Of a stretch of 64,000 nucleotides of DNA, positions 26,663 to 34,635 are shown in pieces (the stretch's first letter is position 1; each line of letters starts with the position of its first letter). Both the position numbers and the translations under genes were made by a program. This stretch comes from Aestuariivirga litoralis (GTDB lineage: Bacteria > Pseudomonadota > Alphaproteobacteria > Rhizobiales > Aestuariivirgaceae), in assembly GCF_015714715.1 (NCBI RefSeq), contig NZ_WAHS01000002.1, positions 248,001 to 312,000 of the forward strand, written 5' to 3'. The notes beneath the pieces are model-generated. The model made no database searches. It saw nothing but the letters and a program-made list of their open reading frames with translations, and had not been told where the DNA came from.

Positions 26663-27934
26663 TTAGCCCTGCTGTTTCTTCAGGCGATCAAACGATGCCG
26701 TCAGCTCATCATGCGCCTGCTTGCAGCCATCGGCAATCGACACTGCATCGCTCATCATCGCTGTGTAATAACGCATGAAGATCTTTTCCACTTCCTGGAA
26801 ATTGGCAGGTGAAGGCACCGGCTGCGTATGTGGCAGCGATGCGTAATAAAGTGCAGCACTCGGCGGGAAGGCCAGGAATTCCGGCGTTGCCGCAGCAGAG
26901 GCACGGCCGGGCACACCGCCACCGCCAACACCTTCTTCCTTCTGCGTTTCAACAGAAGTCAGTTCCGTCACCAAAGCTTGCGCCAGCTCAGCGTCCTTGG
27001 TGTTCTTGTTGATCGCATAGGCGCCAAAGCCGATCACTGTGTTCGGCGTGGCTTTCGACGGCACATTGGCAATATCCATTTTCAGGTTTGCCTTCTTGCA
27101 GTTTTCAACGATCCAGTGGCCGCGTGAAATCATCGCCACTTGCCCGCCGACAAACTGGTTGTCCATCGTGTCGCTGCCCGGAACGGGTGATACACCGTCG
27201 ACATGAATGAGGTCATGCAGGAACTGCAGGCTCTCGGCCACTTTGGGGTCCAGCATGTTGGAGCCAGACCAATCAGCCGACAGTGTCGATGTGCCGTTGG
27301 AGAAGAACCACGGCTGCACGAAGAAGTTCTGGTTCGGCACTTCATAGCCATATTGCGAAACGTTGCCGGAAGCGTCCTTCACTGTCAGCTTCTTGGCGGC
27401 TTCGCGGAACTGGTCCCAGGTCCAATCAGCCGGCTTTGTCACGCCGGCCTTGGCGAACAGATCAAGATTGCAATTGATCATGATGTTGTTCCAGCCGATC
27501 GGGATATAAAGCTTCTTTCCCTTGTAGGAGCCTTGCTCCAGCAAGCTCGGCGCGAAGTCCGAGAAATCGGCATTGGCCTTCACGTAGTCATCCAGCGGCA
27601 TCCACAAATCGCGCGAGGCGAAAGCCTGGAAGGTTTCGATGGCGGTGCCATAAACGTCGGCGGTGTCGCCGGAAGTGAACTGGCCCAGCACCTTGGTCAC
27701 ATAATCGCCCCAGCCGGTAGCGATCGGATCCATGGCGAGCTCAACCTTCACCTTGGGGAATTTCTTGTTGAAGCGCTCGATGGCGTGATTGATCGCCGTG
27801 GTCTGCGCATCGCCGCCGAAGCTCAGCACTTTCAGCGTGCCTTCCTTGTCGGCCGCAAAGGCTTTTGAGCCCACGAGTGCTGTCGCAGCTACCGCACTGG
27901 TTGATTTCAACAGGTCGCGCCTGGTCAGTTTCAT
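26663..27934 (-). CDS. Family 1 extracellular sugar-binding protein of the ABC importer, Tat signal
   Basis: The start at 27934 is fixed by GGGAGGA a few bases upstream. The 423-residue protein begins MKLTRRDLLKSTSAVAATAL, a twin-arginine signal (TRRDLLK) ending near SKAFAAD. The mature part has LKVLSFGGDAQTTAINHAIE and FNKKFPKVKVELAMDP, typical of CUT1 solute-binding proteins. It is the first gene of the operon with two permeases, a GH116-like enzyme, an ATPase and a DeoR regulator. The ligand is probably a beta-linked oligosaccharide or glucoside, inferred from the glycosidase. Confidence 0.9.
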   Translation of the reverse strand: MKLTRRDLLKSTSAVAATALVGSKAFAADKEGTLKVLSFGGDAQTTAINHAIERFNKKFPKVKVELAMDPIATGWGDYVTKVLGQFTSGDTADVYGTAIETFQAFASRDLWMPLDDYVKANADFSDFAPSLLEQGSYKGKKLYIPIGWNNIMINCNLDLFAKAGVTKPADWTWDQFREAAKKLTVKDASGNVSQYGYEVPNQNFFVQPWFFSNGTSTLSADWSGSNMLDPKVAESLQFLHDLIHVDGVSPVPGSDTMDNQFVGGQVAMISRGHWIVENCKKANLKMDIANVPSKATPNTVIGFGAYAINKNTKDAELAQALVTELTSVETQKEEGVGGGGVPGRASAAATPEFLAFPPSAALYYASLPHTQPVPSPANFQEVEKIFMRYYTAMMSDAVSIADGCKQAHDELTASFDRLKKQQG

Positions 27935-27980
27935 GTCTTCCTCCCATGATTGGCAGCAACTCAGGATGAGTCCCACCTTA

Positions 27981-27996
27981 AACGAAACGTTTCGTT
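27981..27996. promoter_or_regulatory. LacI-type operator AACGAAACGTTTCGTT (perfect 16-base palindrome)
   Basis: The palindrome lies 47 bases before the binding-protein start, in the divergent region shared with the LacI gene. Its core GAAACGTTTC has the central CG typical of LacI-family sites. A second copy of the core lies 76 bases away, centre to centre, consistent with joint control or looping. Assignment to the neighbouring LacI regulator is inference. Confidence 0.8.
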
Positions 27997-28058
27997 GTTT
28001 TTGCTTTTATAAAGGGCCGAAACGTGCATTTCTGCACATCCCTTCGCCCTTCTTGCCA

Positions 28059-28070
28059 CGAAACGTTTCG
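28059..28070. promoter_or_regulatory. Second LacI-type operator CGAAACGTTTCG
   Basis: A perfect 12-base palindrome that repeats the core of the site at 27981. It sits 43 bases before the LacI start codon, so it probably mediates autoregulation and, with the first site, control of the sugar operon. Confidence 0.75.
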
Positions 28071-28112
28071 CCTAGTAATGCATATATTGGAATTTCTGGC
28101 AAGGATCGAAAC

Positions 28113-29120
28113 ATGGCAACCATCAGGGATGTTGCAAAAGCTGCAGGGCTGGCCATCTCGACCGTGTCTGCCGTGATCAACCGTTCCGCCCCTGTCAGCG
28201 AAGACGCGATCAAGCGCGTGGAGAAGGCCGTGGAGGCCGTGGGCTATATCCCAAATGGTGCTGCGCGTTCCCTGCGAAGCGGCAAATCCAGCCTCATCGG
28301 CCTGCTGGTGCCCAATGTCGCCAACCCGATTTTTTCCGCCGTAGCGCGCGAGGTGGAGCATTTCTGCTTTGAACGCGGCTACACATCCGTGGTGTTCTCG
28401 ACGGGCCAGGACGCAGACCGCGAGGCGCAAATCTTGAAGATGATGCGCATGCACCGCGTGGGTGGCCTCGTCATCATTCCAACCCGCTCTGATGCACAGC
28501 ACGGCGCCAAACTGCGCGCGATGATTCACGTGCCCACCGTGCTGCTGGATATGTTCGTCGAGGGCCTGCCCTTTGATGTGGTGAAAACCGACAATGTAGA
28601 AGCCGGCCGCATCGCCACCGAACATTTGCTGAGCCTCGGTCACCGCCGCATCGGCATCATCGTCGGCATTCCCGGCCTCGCCACCAGCGATGATCGCTTT
28701 GAAGGCTTCATCCGCGCCCATGCCAGTGCGGGCCTTGAAGTGGACAATGATCTTGTCATCGCTGGCCAGTTCGATACGGCAGGCGCGCATGAAGCGGCGC
28801 TGGAACTTCTGGCGCGGCCCAATCCGCCCACCGCCATCGTCACCATTTCAAACCTGATGACCACCGGGCTCCTGTTCGCCCTTAAGGAAAAGAAGATCAG
28901 GGTGCCCGAGCAGCTGTCCATCATCGGCATTGATGAGTTGGATTTCTCCGAGCTTCTCGATCCTGTGCCAACAGTGGTGGCCACACCCGTCATCGACATG
29001 GCCCGCCGCACCATCGAAATGTTGCTGGCAGAGATCGAAGGTGGTGAACCTCCAGCGGGAAAATGGGAATTATGGAAGCCAAAACTGCTGCAGCGGAACT
29101 CAACGGCGCCCACAGGCTGA
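28113..29120 (+). CDS. LacI family transcriptional regulator of the GH116/ABC sugar operon
   Basis: The start at 28113 gives the classical LacI N-terminus MATIRDVAKAAGLAISTVSA, then VINRSAPVSEDAIKRVEKAV. The longer in-frame reading from 27789 is antisense to the binding-protein gene and is rejected. The 335-residue protein has the hinge GAARSLRSGKSSLIGLLVP and a periplasmic-binding-protein-like sensor domain with LSLGHRRIGIIVGIPGLATS. It is divergent from the sugar operon and flanked by two GAAACGTTTC palindromes. The effector is probably the transported sugar or its product. Confidence 0.9.
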   Translation: MATIRDVAKAAGLAISTVSAVINRSAPVSEDAIKRVEKAVEAVGYIPNGAARSLRSGKSSLIGLLVPNVANPIFSAVAREVEHFCFERGYTSVVFSTGQDADREAQILKMMRMHRVGGLVIIPTRSDAQHGAKLRAMIHVPTVLLDMFVEGLPFDVVKTDNVEAGRIATEHLLSLGHRRIGIIVGIPGLATSDDRFEGFIRAHASAGLEVDNDLVIAGQFDTAGAHEAALELLARPNPPTAIVTISNLMTTGLLFALKEKKIRVPEQLSIIGIDELDFSELLDPVPTVVATPVIDMARRTIEMLLAEIEGGEPPAGKWELWKPKLLQRNSTAPTG

Positions 29121-29252
29121 CAAGCCGCTGACGGATATTTGACAGTACACTGACAAATTCCTCAATGACGAAAAGGTAAGGCGTTAACAGGCTTATTTAC
29201 AGTTCCGGGCAAGTGCGCGCCCTCACTCTTGCTCCGTCATAAGGAGCAGAAA

Positions 29253-30068
29253 ATGCAAGTCAGTTCGAGCAGCCGGTCGCAACTCTATCAACTTCTCAGC
29301 CAGAGAAACAAAGCCATCCTCGAGATGGCGCAAAGCATCCAGGCCGGAAATATCGGCACAGCACAACAGGCCCTCGGCCAGGTGCAGCAGGCCGATCAGT
29401 CGCTCGGCATTGATGACACTACTAGCAGCAGCTCATCGTCGCCTGTGTCAGCCAGCGCCGGACTCAGCAGCATGAAGACCGATCTCACCGCGATGATGTC
29501 AGCCGTGCAGTCGGGGGATCTCGCCAGCGCGCAAACCGCCTGGAGTCAGATGCAATCCGACATGGCGCAAGGCATGAAGCCACACGGCCCGCCGCCCCCG
29601 CACGGCCCACCACCTACCGACAAGAACTCTGACGACAGCAGCACAGACACAGCGACCAACGACCTGACGTCGCTGCTCAATGCGGTTCAGTCGGGTGATA
29701 CCGACAGCATGAAGACATCGGCCACCGCCTTCGCCAAGGATCTCGAAAGCCTGCTCGGCACATCGTCAAGCACCGATCAAACGTCAAGCACATCAAGCAC
29801 CGGCAATCCGCTGATTGATGATCTAAAGGCACTGATCAAAGCCGCACAATCTGGCGATACCACATCCGCACAGGCGGCTGAGCAGAAGCTGCAGCAGGAT
29901 ATGCATGACACTGAGCAAGCATCAGGCACTGAACACGCGCATCACCATCATCACGGCGGCCCACCACCGCCCGCTGCCACCGCCAGCAGCCAGACCACAT
30001 CGGCAAGCACGGCGGCAACGCTTCTGTCAGCTGAAGCGACCGCCACCAGCGCTGAAACCACCAGCTAA
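29253..30068 (+). CDS. Four-repeat, Ser/Thr- and His/Pro-rich protein of unknown function (271 aa)
   Basis: AAGGAG six bases before the ATG at 29253 sets the start. I see no signal peptide. Four helical repeats of about 28 residues lie at 22-50, 78-106, 138-166 and 191-219, each with a core like AVQSGD followed by an Ala/Gln-rich stretch (SAVQSGDLASAQTAWSQMQ; NAVQSGDTDSMKTSA). Linkers are low-complexity: Ser-rich (58-67), HGPPPPHGPPP (111-121) and HAHHHHHGGPPPP (228-240). Similar uncharacterised repeat proteins occur in other proteobacteria (recalled, not searched). The His-rich linker might bind metal. It is a single gene whose stop is 3 bases from the convergent BKACE gene. Confidence 0.75.
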   Translation: MQVSSSSRSQLYQLLSQRNKAILEMAQSIQAGNIGTAQQALGQVQQADQSLGIDDTTSSSSSSPVSASAGLSSMKTDLTAMMSAVQSGDLASAQTAWSQMQSDMAQGMKPHGPPPPHGPPPTDKNSDDSSTDTATNDLTSLLNAVQSGDTDSMKTSATAFAKDLESLLGTSSSTDQTSSTSSTGNPLIDDLKALIKAAQSGDTTSAQAAEQKLQQDMHDTEQASGTEHAHHHHHGGPPPPAATASSQTTSASTAATLLSAEATATSAETTS

Positions 30069-30071
30069 ACT

Positions 30072-30905
30072 CTATTGTCTGAGCGGCAGGCCCAGCACAG
30101 CGCGGGCCTGCTGCCACGTCGCTACTGGCCGCTCGTACTTTTCGCAAAGCTCCACCGCGCGCTTCACTAAAGCGGCATTGGAAGGTGCCAGCGTGTTCTT
30201 GTCGAAGCGCACATTGTCTTCCATGCCTGTCCGCGTATGGCCATCCTTCTTGATGCACCATTCATTGATCAGGATTTGCGCCGGGCCAATGCCCGCCGCG
30301 CACCATTGTGCATCAGGTGAAAGCCGCTTGAGAGTCTCGATATAGAAATCAAAAATCGGCTCATCCGCCGGCATGGCATTTTTCACGCCCATCACGAATT
30401 GCACATAGAGCGGGCCTTTCAGCCGCCCATCCTTCTGCATGATCGAAGCCTGCACGATGTGCGAGAGATCAAAACATTCCAGCTCCGGCTTCACATCATA
30501 GGCCAGCATTTCAGACGCCAGCCAATCCACCAGATCAGGCGGGTTCTCATAAACCCGTGTCGGGAAATTATTGGAGCCCACCGTCAGCGAGGCCATATCA
30601 GGCCTTAACGGAAGCATCCCCCCGCGCGCCTTTCCCGCCCCAGAACGCCCACCGGTTGAAAGCTGCACGATCATGCCGGGGCAATGTTTCTCCAGCCCTT
30701 CCTTAAGCCGCGCAAACCGCTCCGGATCGGATGTCGGCTTGCCCTCATCATCGCGCACATGGCAATGCGCAATGCTCGCCCCCGCTTCAAACGCCGCCTG
30801 CGTGCTTTCGATCTGCTCGGCAATGGTAATCGGCACCGCCGGGTTGTTCGCCTTGGTCGGCAGCGAACCAGTGATCGCCACGCAGATGATGCAGGGATCG
30901 CTCAT
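30072..30905 (-). CDS. BKACE (DUF849) beta-keto acid cleavage enzyme, copy 1
   Basis: The start at 30905 (MSDPCIICVAITGSLPTKAN) overlaps the dioxygenase stop by ATGA. The 277-residue TIM-barrel protein has the zinc-binding HxH pair at His47 and His49 (IAHCHVRDDEGKPTSD) and VQLSTGGRSGAGKARG. Family members condense a beta-keto acid with acetyl-CoA and split it into acetoacetate and a CoA ester. Directly after hydroxyquinol dioxygenase and with maleylacetate reductase in the operon, 3-oxoadipate is the obvious candidate substrate, giving succinyl-CoA. That assignment is inference. It is the last gene of the aromatic operon. Confidence 0.85.
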   Translation of the reverse strand: MSDPCIICVAITGSLPTKANNPAVPITIAEQIESTQAAFEAGASIAHCHVRDDEGKPTSDPERFARLKEGLEKHCPGMIVQLSTGGRSGAGKARGGMLPLRPDMASLTVGSNNFPTRVYENPPDLVDWLASEMLAYDVKPELECFDLSHIVQASIMQKDGRLKGPLYVQFVMGVKNAMPADEPIFDFYIETLKRLSPDAQWCAAGIGPAQILINEWCIKKDGHTRTGMEDNVRFDKNTLAPSNAALVKRAVELCEKYERPVATWQQARAVLGLPLRQ

Positions 30906-31834
30906 TTCTTTTCTTTGCTCAGAACGAAATTCCATTCCACGCTCTTGAATGGGTTGGGCATGCCCAGCTCCGCCGCCTTCTTCGCGTCATTCACATCCTT
31001 GAAATCCGCGATCAGGCTTTCCTTCACGCCGAACACCGCATCGTCCTTCAGCCACGGGCAATCGGGCGTGAAAATATGCGTGGTCACCGTTTCATAACCG
31101 GGCGCAGAAACGATGAAATGCAAATGCGCCGGGCGGTTGGGGTTGCGGTCCAGCGCCTTCAGCATGTCACCCACCGAGCCATCATAAGGAATGGGATAGA
31201 ATTTCGGATAGGCCGAGCGGAAATAATACCGCCCCTTGTCATCAGACTCAAACACGCCGCGCAGATTCATGTCGGGCTGCACGCCCTTCTGCTGCACGTC
31301 ATAGAAGCCATCTTCATTGGCCTGCCACACATCAAGCTTGGCTCCAGGAATAGGCCTGCGCTTGCTGTCCAGCACGCGGCCATGCACCCAGACCGGTGCG
31401 CCCTTGCCATCAAGACAAATGTTTGCACCATTCGGATAATGCGGCGCGTTGGCAATATAGAAAGGTCCCAAAACCGTGCTCTCAGTCTCACCCGACATCT
31501 TGGAGTGGTTGAGGCTTTCCACCAGCATCGAAACACCCAGCGTGTCCGACAGCAAAATGAATTCCTGTCGCCAGTCGGTGGAAAGATGCCCGGTGCGCGT
31601 CAGAAAATTGATGCCATACATCCACTCATTCATCGAGGGCCGCGCTTCCTTGATGAAAGCATGCAGATGCTTGACCAGCGTATCGGTCAGATACTTCACC
31701 CGCTTGTCGGCCTTTGGACCGCTGCGATCCTGGACCACCTTCACGGAATCTTTCACCGTGAAATAATAGCTCATCTTGCGCGCCGGCTTCTTGGCAGGCC
31801 TTTTCTTCGCAACTTTCTTCGCAGCCTTGGCCAT
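30902..31834 (-). CDS. Intradiol ring-cleavage dioxygenase, hydroxyquinol 1,2-dioxygenase type
   Basis: The start at 31834 (MAKAAKKVAKKRP) is the first ATG; the codon at 31840 is TTG. The 310-residue protein has a helical N-terminal dimer domain, then GPFYIANAPHYPNGANICLD and the non-haem Fe(III) ligands Tyr178 (DGFYDVQ), Tyr213 (FYPIPYDG), His237 and His239 (RPAHLHFIV). This is the hydroxyquinol/chlorocatechol branch, which cleaves between two ring hydroxyls to give maleylacetate or a muconate. The maleylacetate reductase in the operon supports hydroxyquinol. An odd 22-residue lysine/arginine-rich N-terminal tail precedes the normal start of the family. Confidence 0.88.
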   Translation of the reverse strand: MAKAAKKVAKKRPAKKPARKMSYYFTVKDSVKVVQDRSGPKADKRVKYLTDTLVKHLHAFIKEARPSMNEWMYGINFLTRTGHLSTDWRQEFILLSDTLGVSMLVESLNHSKMSGETESTVLGPFYIANAPHYPNGANICLDGKGAPVWVHGRVLDSKRRPIPGAKLDVWQANEDGFYDVQQKGVQPDMNLRGVFESDDKGRYYFRSAYPKFYPIPYDGSVGDMLKALDRNPNRPAHLHFIVSAPGYETVTTHIFTPDCPWLKDDAVFGVKESLIADFKDVNDAKKAAELGMPNPFKSVEWNFVLSKEKK

Positions 31835-31836
31835 GA

Positions 31837-33591
31837 TCAATGCCCCAGAATTTTCTTGAGCGCAGCGCCGAGATCTTTCTCTGCACTCTTGCTCGCATTC
31901 ATCGCGCGCCAGCCCACATGATGATCAGGCCGCACCAGCAGGCAGCCGCCATCGCTGATCTCGCGCATCCGCGCCCAGTCACCGGCATGGTCTTCGAAAT
32001 CACGCCGCGGTCCAATCACCCGCGTGACCAGATCCAGCTTCATCTCAGCGGCTAGTTTCTTCGCTGCATCAACCCAAGCCTCACCACCAATGCCGGTGAT
32101 TAGCGTGAATGTGCCATGCCCGCACAAATCCAGCGTCGAATGTTGCTTGCCCAAACTGTCAAACACCCAGACATGCGGCAACCGCGCGCCCGGCCAGGTG
32201 GTCGGCGCGTAATGCAGCTCCTTGTCTTTTTCGAAAGCCGGTTCCTTCTGCCCATCGGTCACCGCAGCGGAAGACACATAGCGCTGGTTCATCTCCACGC
32301 CGTGGCAGTCGAATTCATATTTCTTGAATTCAATTGCCTTGCGCAGCGCCTCGCGCTGCTTCTCAGCCGCAGGCGTGGCATCACAACGCGCATCCATGTT
32401 GCGCTGGATCTTGCCATGGTCCACGCCGCCATCCATGCCCAAGGCTTCAAAGATCGGCCCGAATTCGGCAATCGATTGATTGGCCCGCGTCACGATCTGC
32501 TTGGCAATCGGCGCACGCTCGACGGAATAGGAATCCAGCAACTTCGGCGTCGCCTGCCCCTTGATCACCGCCGCCAGTTTCCACGCGAGATTAAACGCGT
32601 CCTGAATCGATGTGTTGGAGCCCAAGCCGTTAGACGGCGGATGCCGATGCGCCGCATCGCCCATGATGAACACGCGGTCTTTCTGCATGTGCGTGGCATA
32701 CATGTTGTTCACCGTCCATACGCTGGCCGAGATCAGATCAATCTCCAGCGCTGGGTCGCCCACCAATTGTCGCGCCACTTGCGTGGCCATCGCCGCATCC
32801 ACCTTCGGCGGCGGCTGGTTGATGTCATAGCCCCACACAATCAGCCATTCATTCCACGGCCGTACCATGCGTACCAAGCCCATGCCAATGCCGCCCACAT
32901 CAGCACCGGGCTGCATCACCCAGTAAAGCACCGAGGGCCGGTGCGCGACATATTTGGAAAGATCAGCACGGAACAGAATGTTCATCGAGCCGCCTACGCC
33001 CATCTTGCCTTCGAAAGGCAGCTTCTCCGCTTCCGCCACCAGCGAATTGCCGCCATCGGCCCCCACCAGATATTTGCAAGCGACTGTGAAATCCTTGCCG
33101 GTCAACCGGTCCTTGACGGTGGCAACAACGCCATCCTTGTCTTGAACATGCGAGAGATATTCGCACGACATGCGCGACTGCGATCCGCGCGAACCCGCCG
33201 TCTTGAACAACAGCGGCTCCATGAAAGTCTGCGGTAGATCATTCATGTGGCAGGGCGAAGAGAGATAATGCTCGGCGCGCGACAGCGCACCCTTGCCCCA
33301 GCTTTTCATCCGCCCCAGTTCTTCACCGGCGAGTGAAACGCAAAACACATTCTCGCCCATCAAATCCTGCTCGGTGGCCTGCATGTAAGCTTCGTCTTCC
33401 ACCTCGCGGCCCAGGTCGCGCAGCACTTCCATCGTGCGCTGATTGGTGATGTGCGCGCGCGGCGTAGTGGCCAGCCAGCGATAGCGGTTGATGATCAGAT
33501 TATCGATGCCGTAGGACGCCAGCAGCGCCGCCGTCGCCGAACCCGCCGGGCCGGTGCCCACGATCAACACATCTGTGGTAATATCCGCCAT
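31837..33591 (-). CDS. FAD-dependent aromatic hydroxylase (PheA/TfdB family)
   Basis: A 584-residue flavoprotein monooxygenase. FAD-binding VLIVGTGPAGSATAALLASY, NAD(P)H/FAD DG-type motif YLVGADGGNSLVAE, and GDAAHRHPPSNGLGSNTSIQ, followed by a thioredoxin-like C-terminal domain. Enzymes of this group ortho-hydroxylate phenols, chlorophenols or resorcinols using NAD(P)H and oxygen. Before a hydroxyquinol dioxygenase the expected reaction is resorcinol-type substrate to hydroxyquinol (inference). GGGAG lies just before the ATG, and the stop is 2 bases from the dioxygenase start. Confidence 0.88.
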   Translation of the reverse strand: MADITTDVLIVGTGPAGSATAALLASYGIDNLIINRYRWLATTPRAHITNQRTMEVLRDLGREVEDEAYMQATEQDLMGENVFCVSLAGEELGRMKSWGKGALSRAEHYLSSPCHMNDLPQTFMEPLLFKTAGSRGSQSRMSCEYLSHVQDKDGVVATVKDRLTGKDFTVACKYLVGADGGNSLVAEAEKLPFEGKMGVGGSMNILFRADLSKYVAHRPSVLYWVMQPGADVGGIGMGLVRMVRPWNEWLIVWGYDINQPPPKVDAAMATQVARQLVGDPALEIDLISASVWTVNNMYATHMQKDRVFIMGDAAHRHPPSNGLGSNTSIQDAFNLAWKLAAVIKGQATPKLLDSYSVERAPIAKQIVTRANQSIAEFGPIFEALGMDGGVDHGKIQRNMDARCDATPAAEKQREALRKAIEFKKYEFDCHGVEMNQRYVSSAAVTDGQKEPAFEKDKELHYAPTTWPGARLPHVWVFDSLGKQHSTLDLCGHGTFTLITGIGGEAWVDAAKKLAAEMKLDLVTRVIGPRRDFEDHAGDWARMREISDGGCLLVRPDHHVGWRAMNASKSAEKDLGAALKKILGH

Positions 33592-33602
33592 TGAAATTCT
33601 CC

Positions 33603-34634
33603 CTATTCAGCGGGTCTTCGCCCGTCATATGCATTCTGTAAAAGCTGCCGCAGCGCCGCGCGCTCCAAAGGCTTCGGATTGGGATAGGGTGCCGCCACTG
33701 CCATGTCGGCCGCCTTGTCCAATCCATCCTCCGGCATCCCCAATTCCTTCAGCGAAGTAGGCGCATTCAAATTCTTGGCCAAATCAAAAAGCCCCGCCGC
33801 CGCAGACTTGGCATTCAGCGCACGCGCAATGCGCAGCATAGCATCCGGCGCAGCAGACGCGTTGTAAGCCGTGGCCTGTGGCAGAACCACCGTGTGCGTT
33901 TCCGAATGCGGCAGATTGAACGTTCCGCCGAGCACATGGCAAAGCTTGTGATGCAGCGCCATCGAAACACTGCCCAGCACTGTGCCGCACAGCCACGCAC
34001 CATAAAGCGCCTTCTCGGTATCACCTGCCGGCAAGGCCGCAGCCAAAGCCACAATCCCCTCTTCCGCCATCAGCGCAATAATCGGATTGCCATCCACCGC
34101 ATAAAGCCCTTCCACCGCATGGGCGATAGCATTCATGCCGGAAGTCGCCGCCATCAGCGGCGGCAGCGTGCCGACAAGATCAGGATCATAAATCACCGTC
34201 TCCGGCTGGATCTTCGCATCACGCTTGGTGGTCTTCGTCCCCGCCGCCGTTTCGCCTAGGATGTTCGTCATCTCGGAACCCGCAAAGGTCGTCGGCAAAC
34301 ACAGCTGCGCGCAATCGGTACGTAGAGCAATCGCCTTGCCCAGCCCGATGGCAGAACCGCCACCCAGCGCGATCACGCCATCAGCGCCTTCAGATTTGAA
34401 AACTGCAAGCGCCGTATCCGTCACATCGACGGGCGTATGCATCTTCGCCCCGTCCCAATGCGGCCAGCCGTTTTGCGCAGCCAGAGCCTTGCCCAAAGCC
34501 GATTGCTGCTTGCCGGTAATCACCAGCGGCCGCTTCAGCCCCAGCCGCTCAGCCCCCGCCTTCACAGCCTGTTGCTTGCCGCGCCCAAAGATCACGCGCG
34601 TCGGCAGGGCCTGATAAATGAAGGGCTGGATCAT
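33603..34634 (-). CDS. Maleylacetate reductase (iron-containing alcohol dehydrogenase superfamily)
   Basis: A 343-residue protein beginning MIQPFIYQALPTRVIFGRGK, typical of maleylacetate reductases. The dinucleotide site is VIALGGGSAIGLGKAIAL, then LPTTFAGSEMTNILGETAAG. Metal-site or active-site histidines lie in NAIAHAVEGLYA and in SMALHHKLCHVLGG. The enzyme reduces maleylacetate from hydroxyquinol cleavage to 3-oxoadipate with NAD(P)H. It stands between the second BKACE and the aromatic hydroxylase in the operon, 11 bases from the latter. Confidence 0.92.
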   Translation of the reverse strand: MIQPFIYQALPTRVIFGRGKQQAVKAGAERLGLKRPLVITGKQQSALGKALAAQNGWPHWDGAKMHTPVDVTDTALAVFKSEGADGVIALGGGSAIGLGKAIALRTDCAQLCLPTTFAGSEMTNILGETAAGTKTTKRDAKIQPETVIYDPDLVGTLPPLMAATSGMNAIAHAVEGLYAVDGNPIIALMAEEGIVALAAALPAGDTEKALYGAWLCGTVLGSVSMALHHKLCHVLGGTFNLPHSETHTVVLPQATAYNASAAPDAMLRIARALNAKSAAAGLFDLAKNLNAPTSLKELGMPEDGLDKAADMAVAAPYPNPKPLERAALRQLLQNAYDGRRPAE

Positions 34635-34635
34635 T

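Noticed and set aside
27789-28112. N-terminal extension of the LacI reading frame
   Set aside because: The extension is antisense to the binding-protein gene and runs through both operators. The standard LacI start is at 28113.
29131-29170. TTGACA at 29140 as a -35 box for the repeat protein gene
   Set aside because: No acceptable -10 hexamer lies 16-18 bases downstream, so I did not list a promoter.
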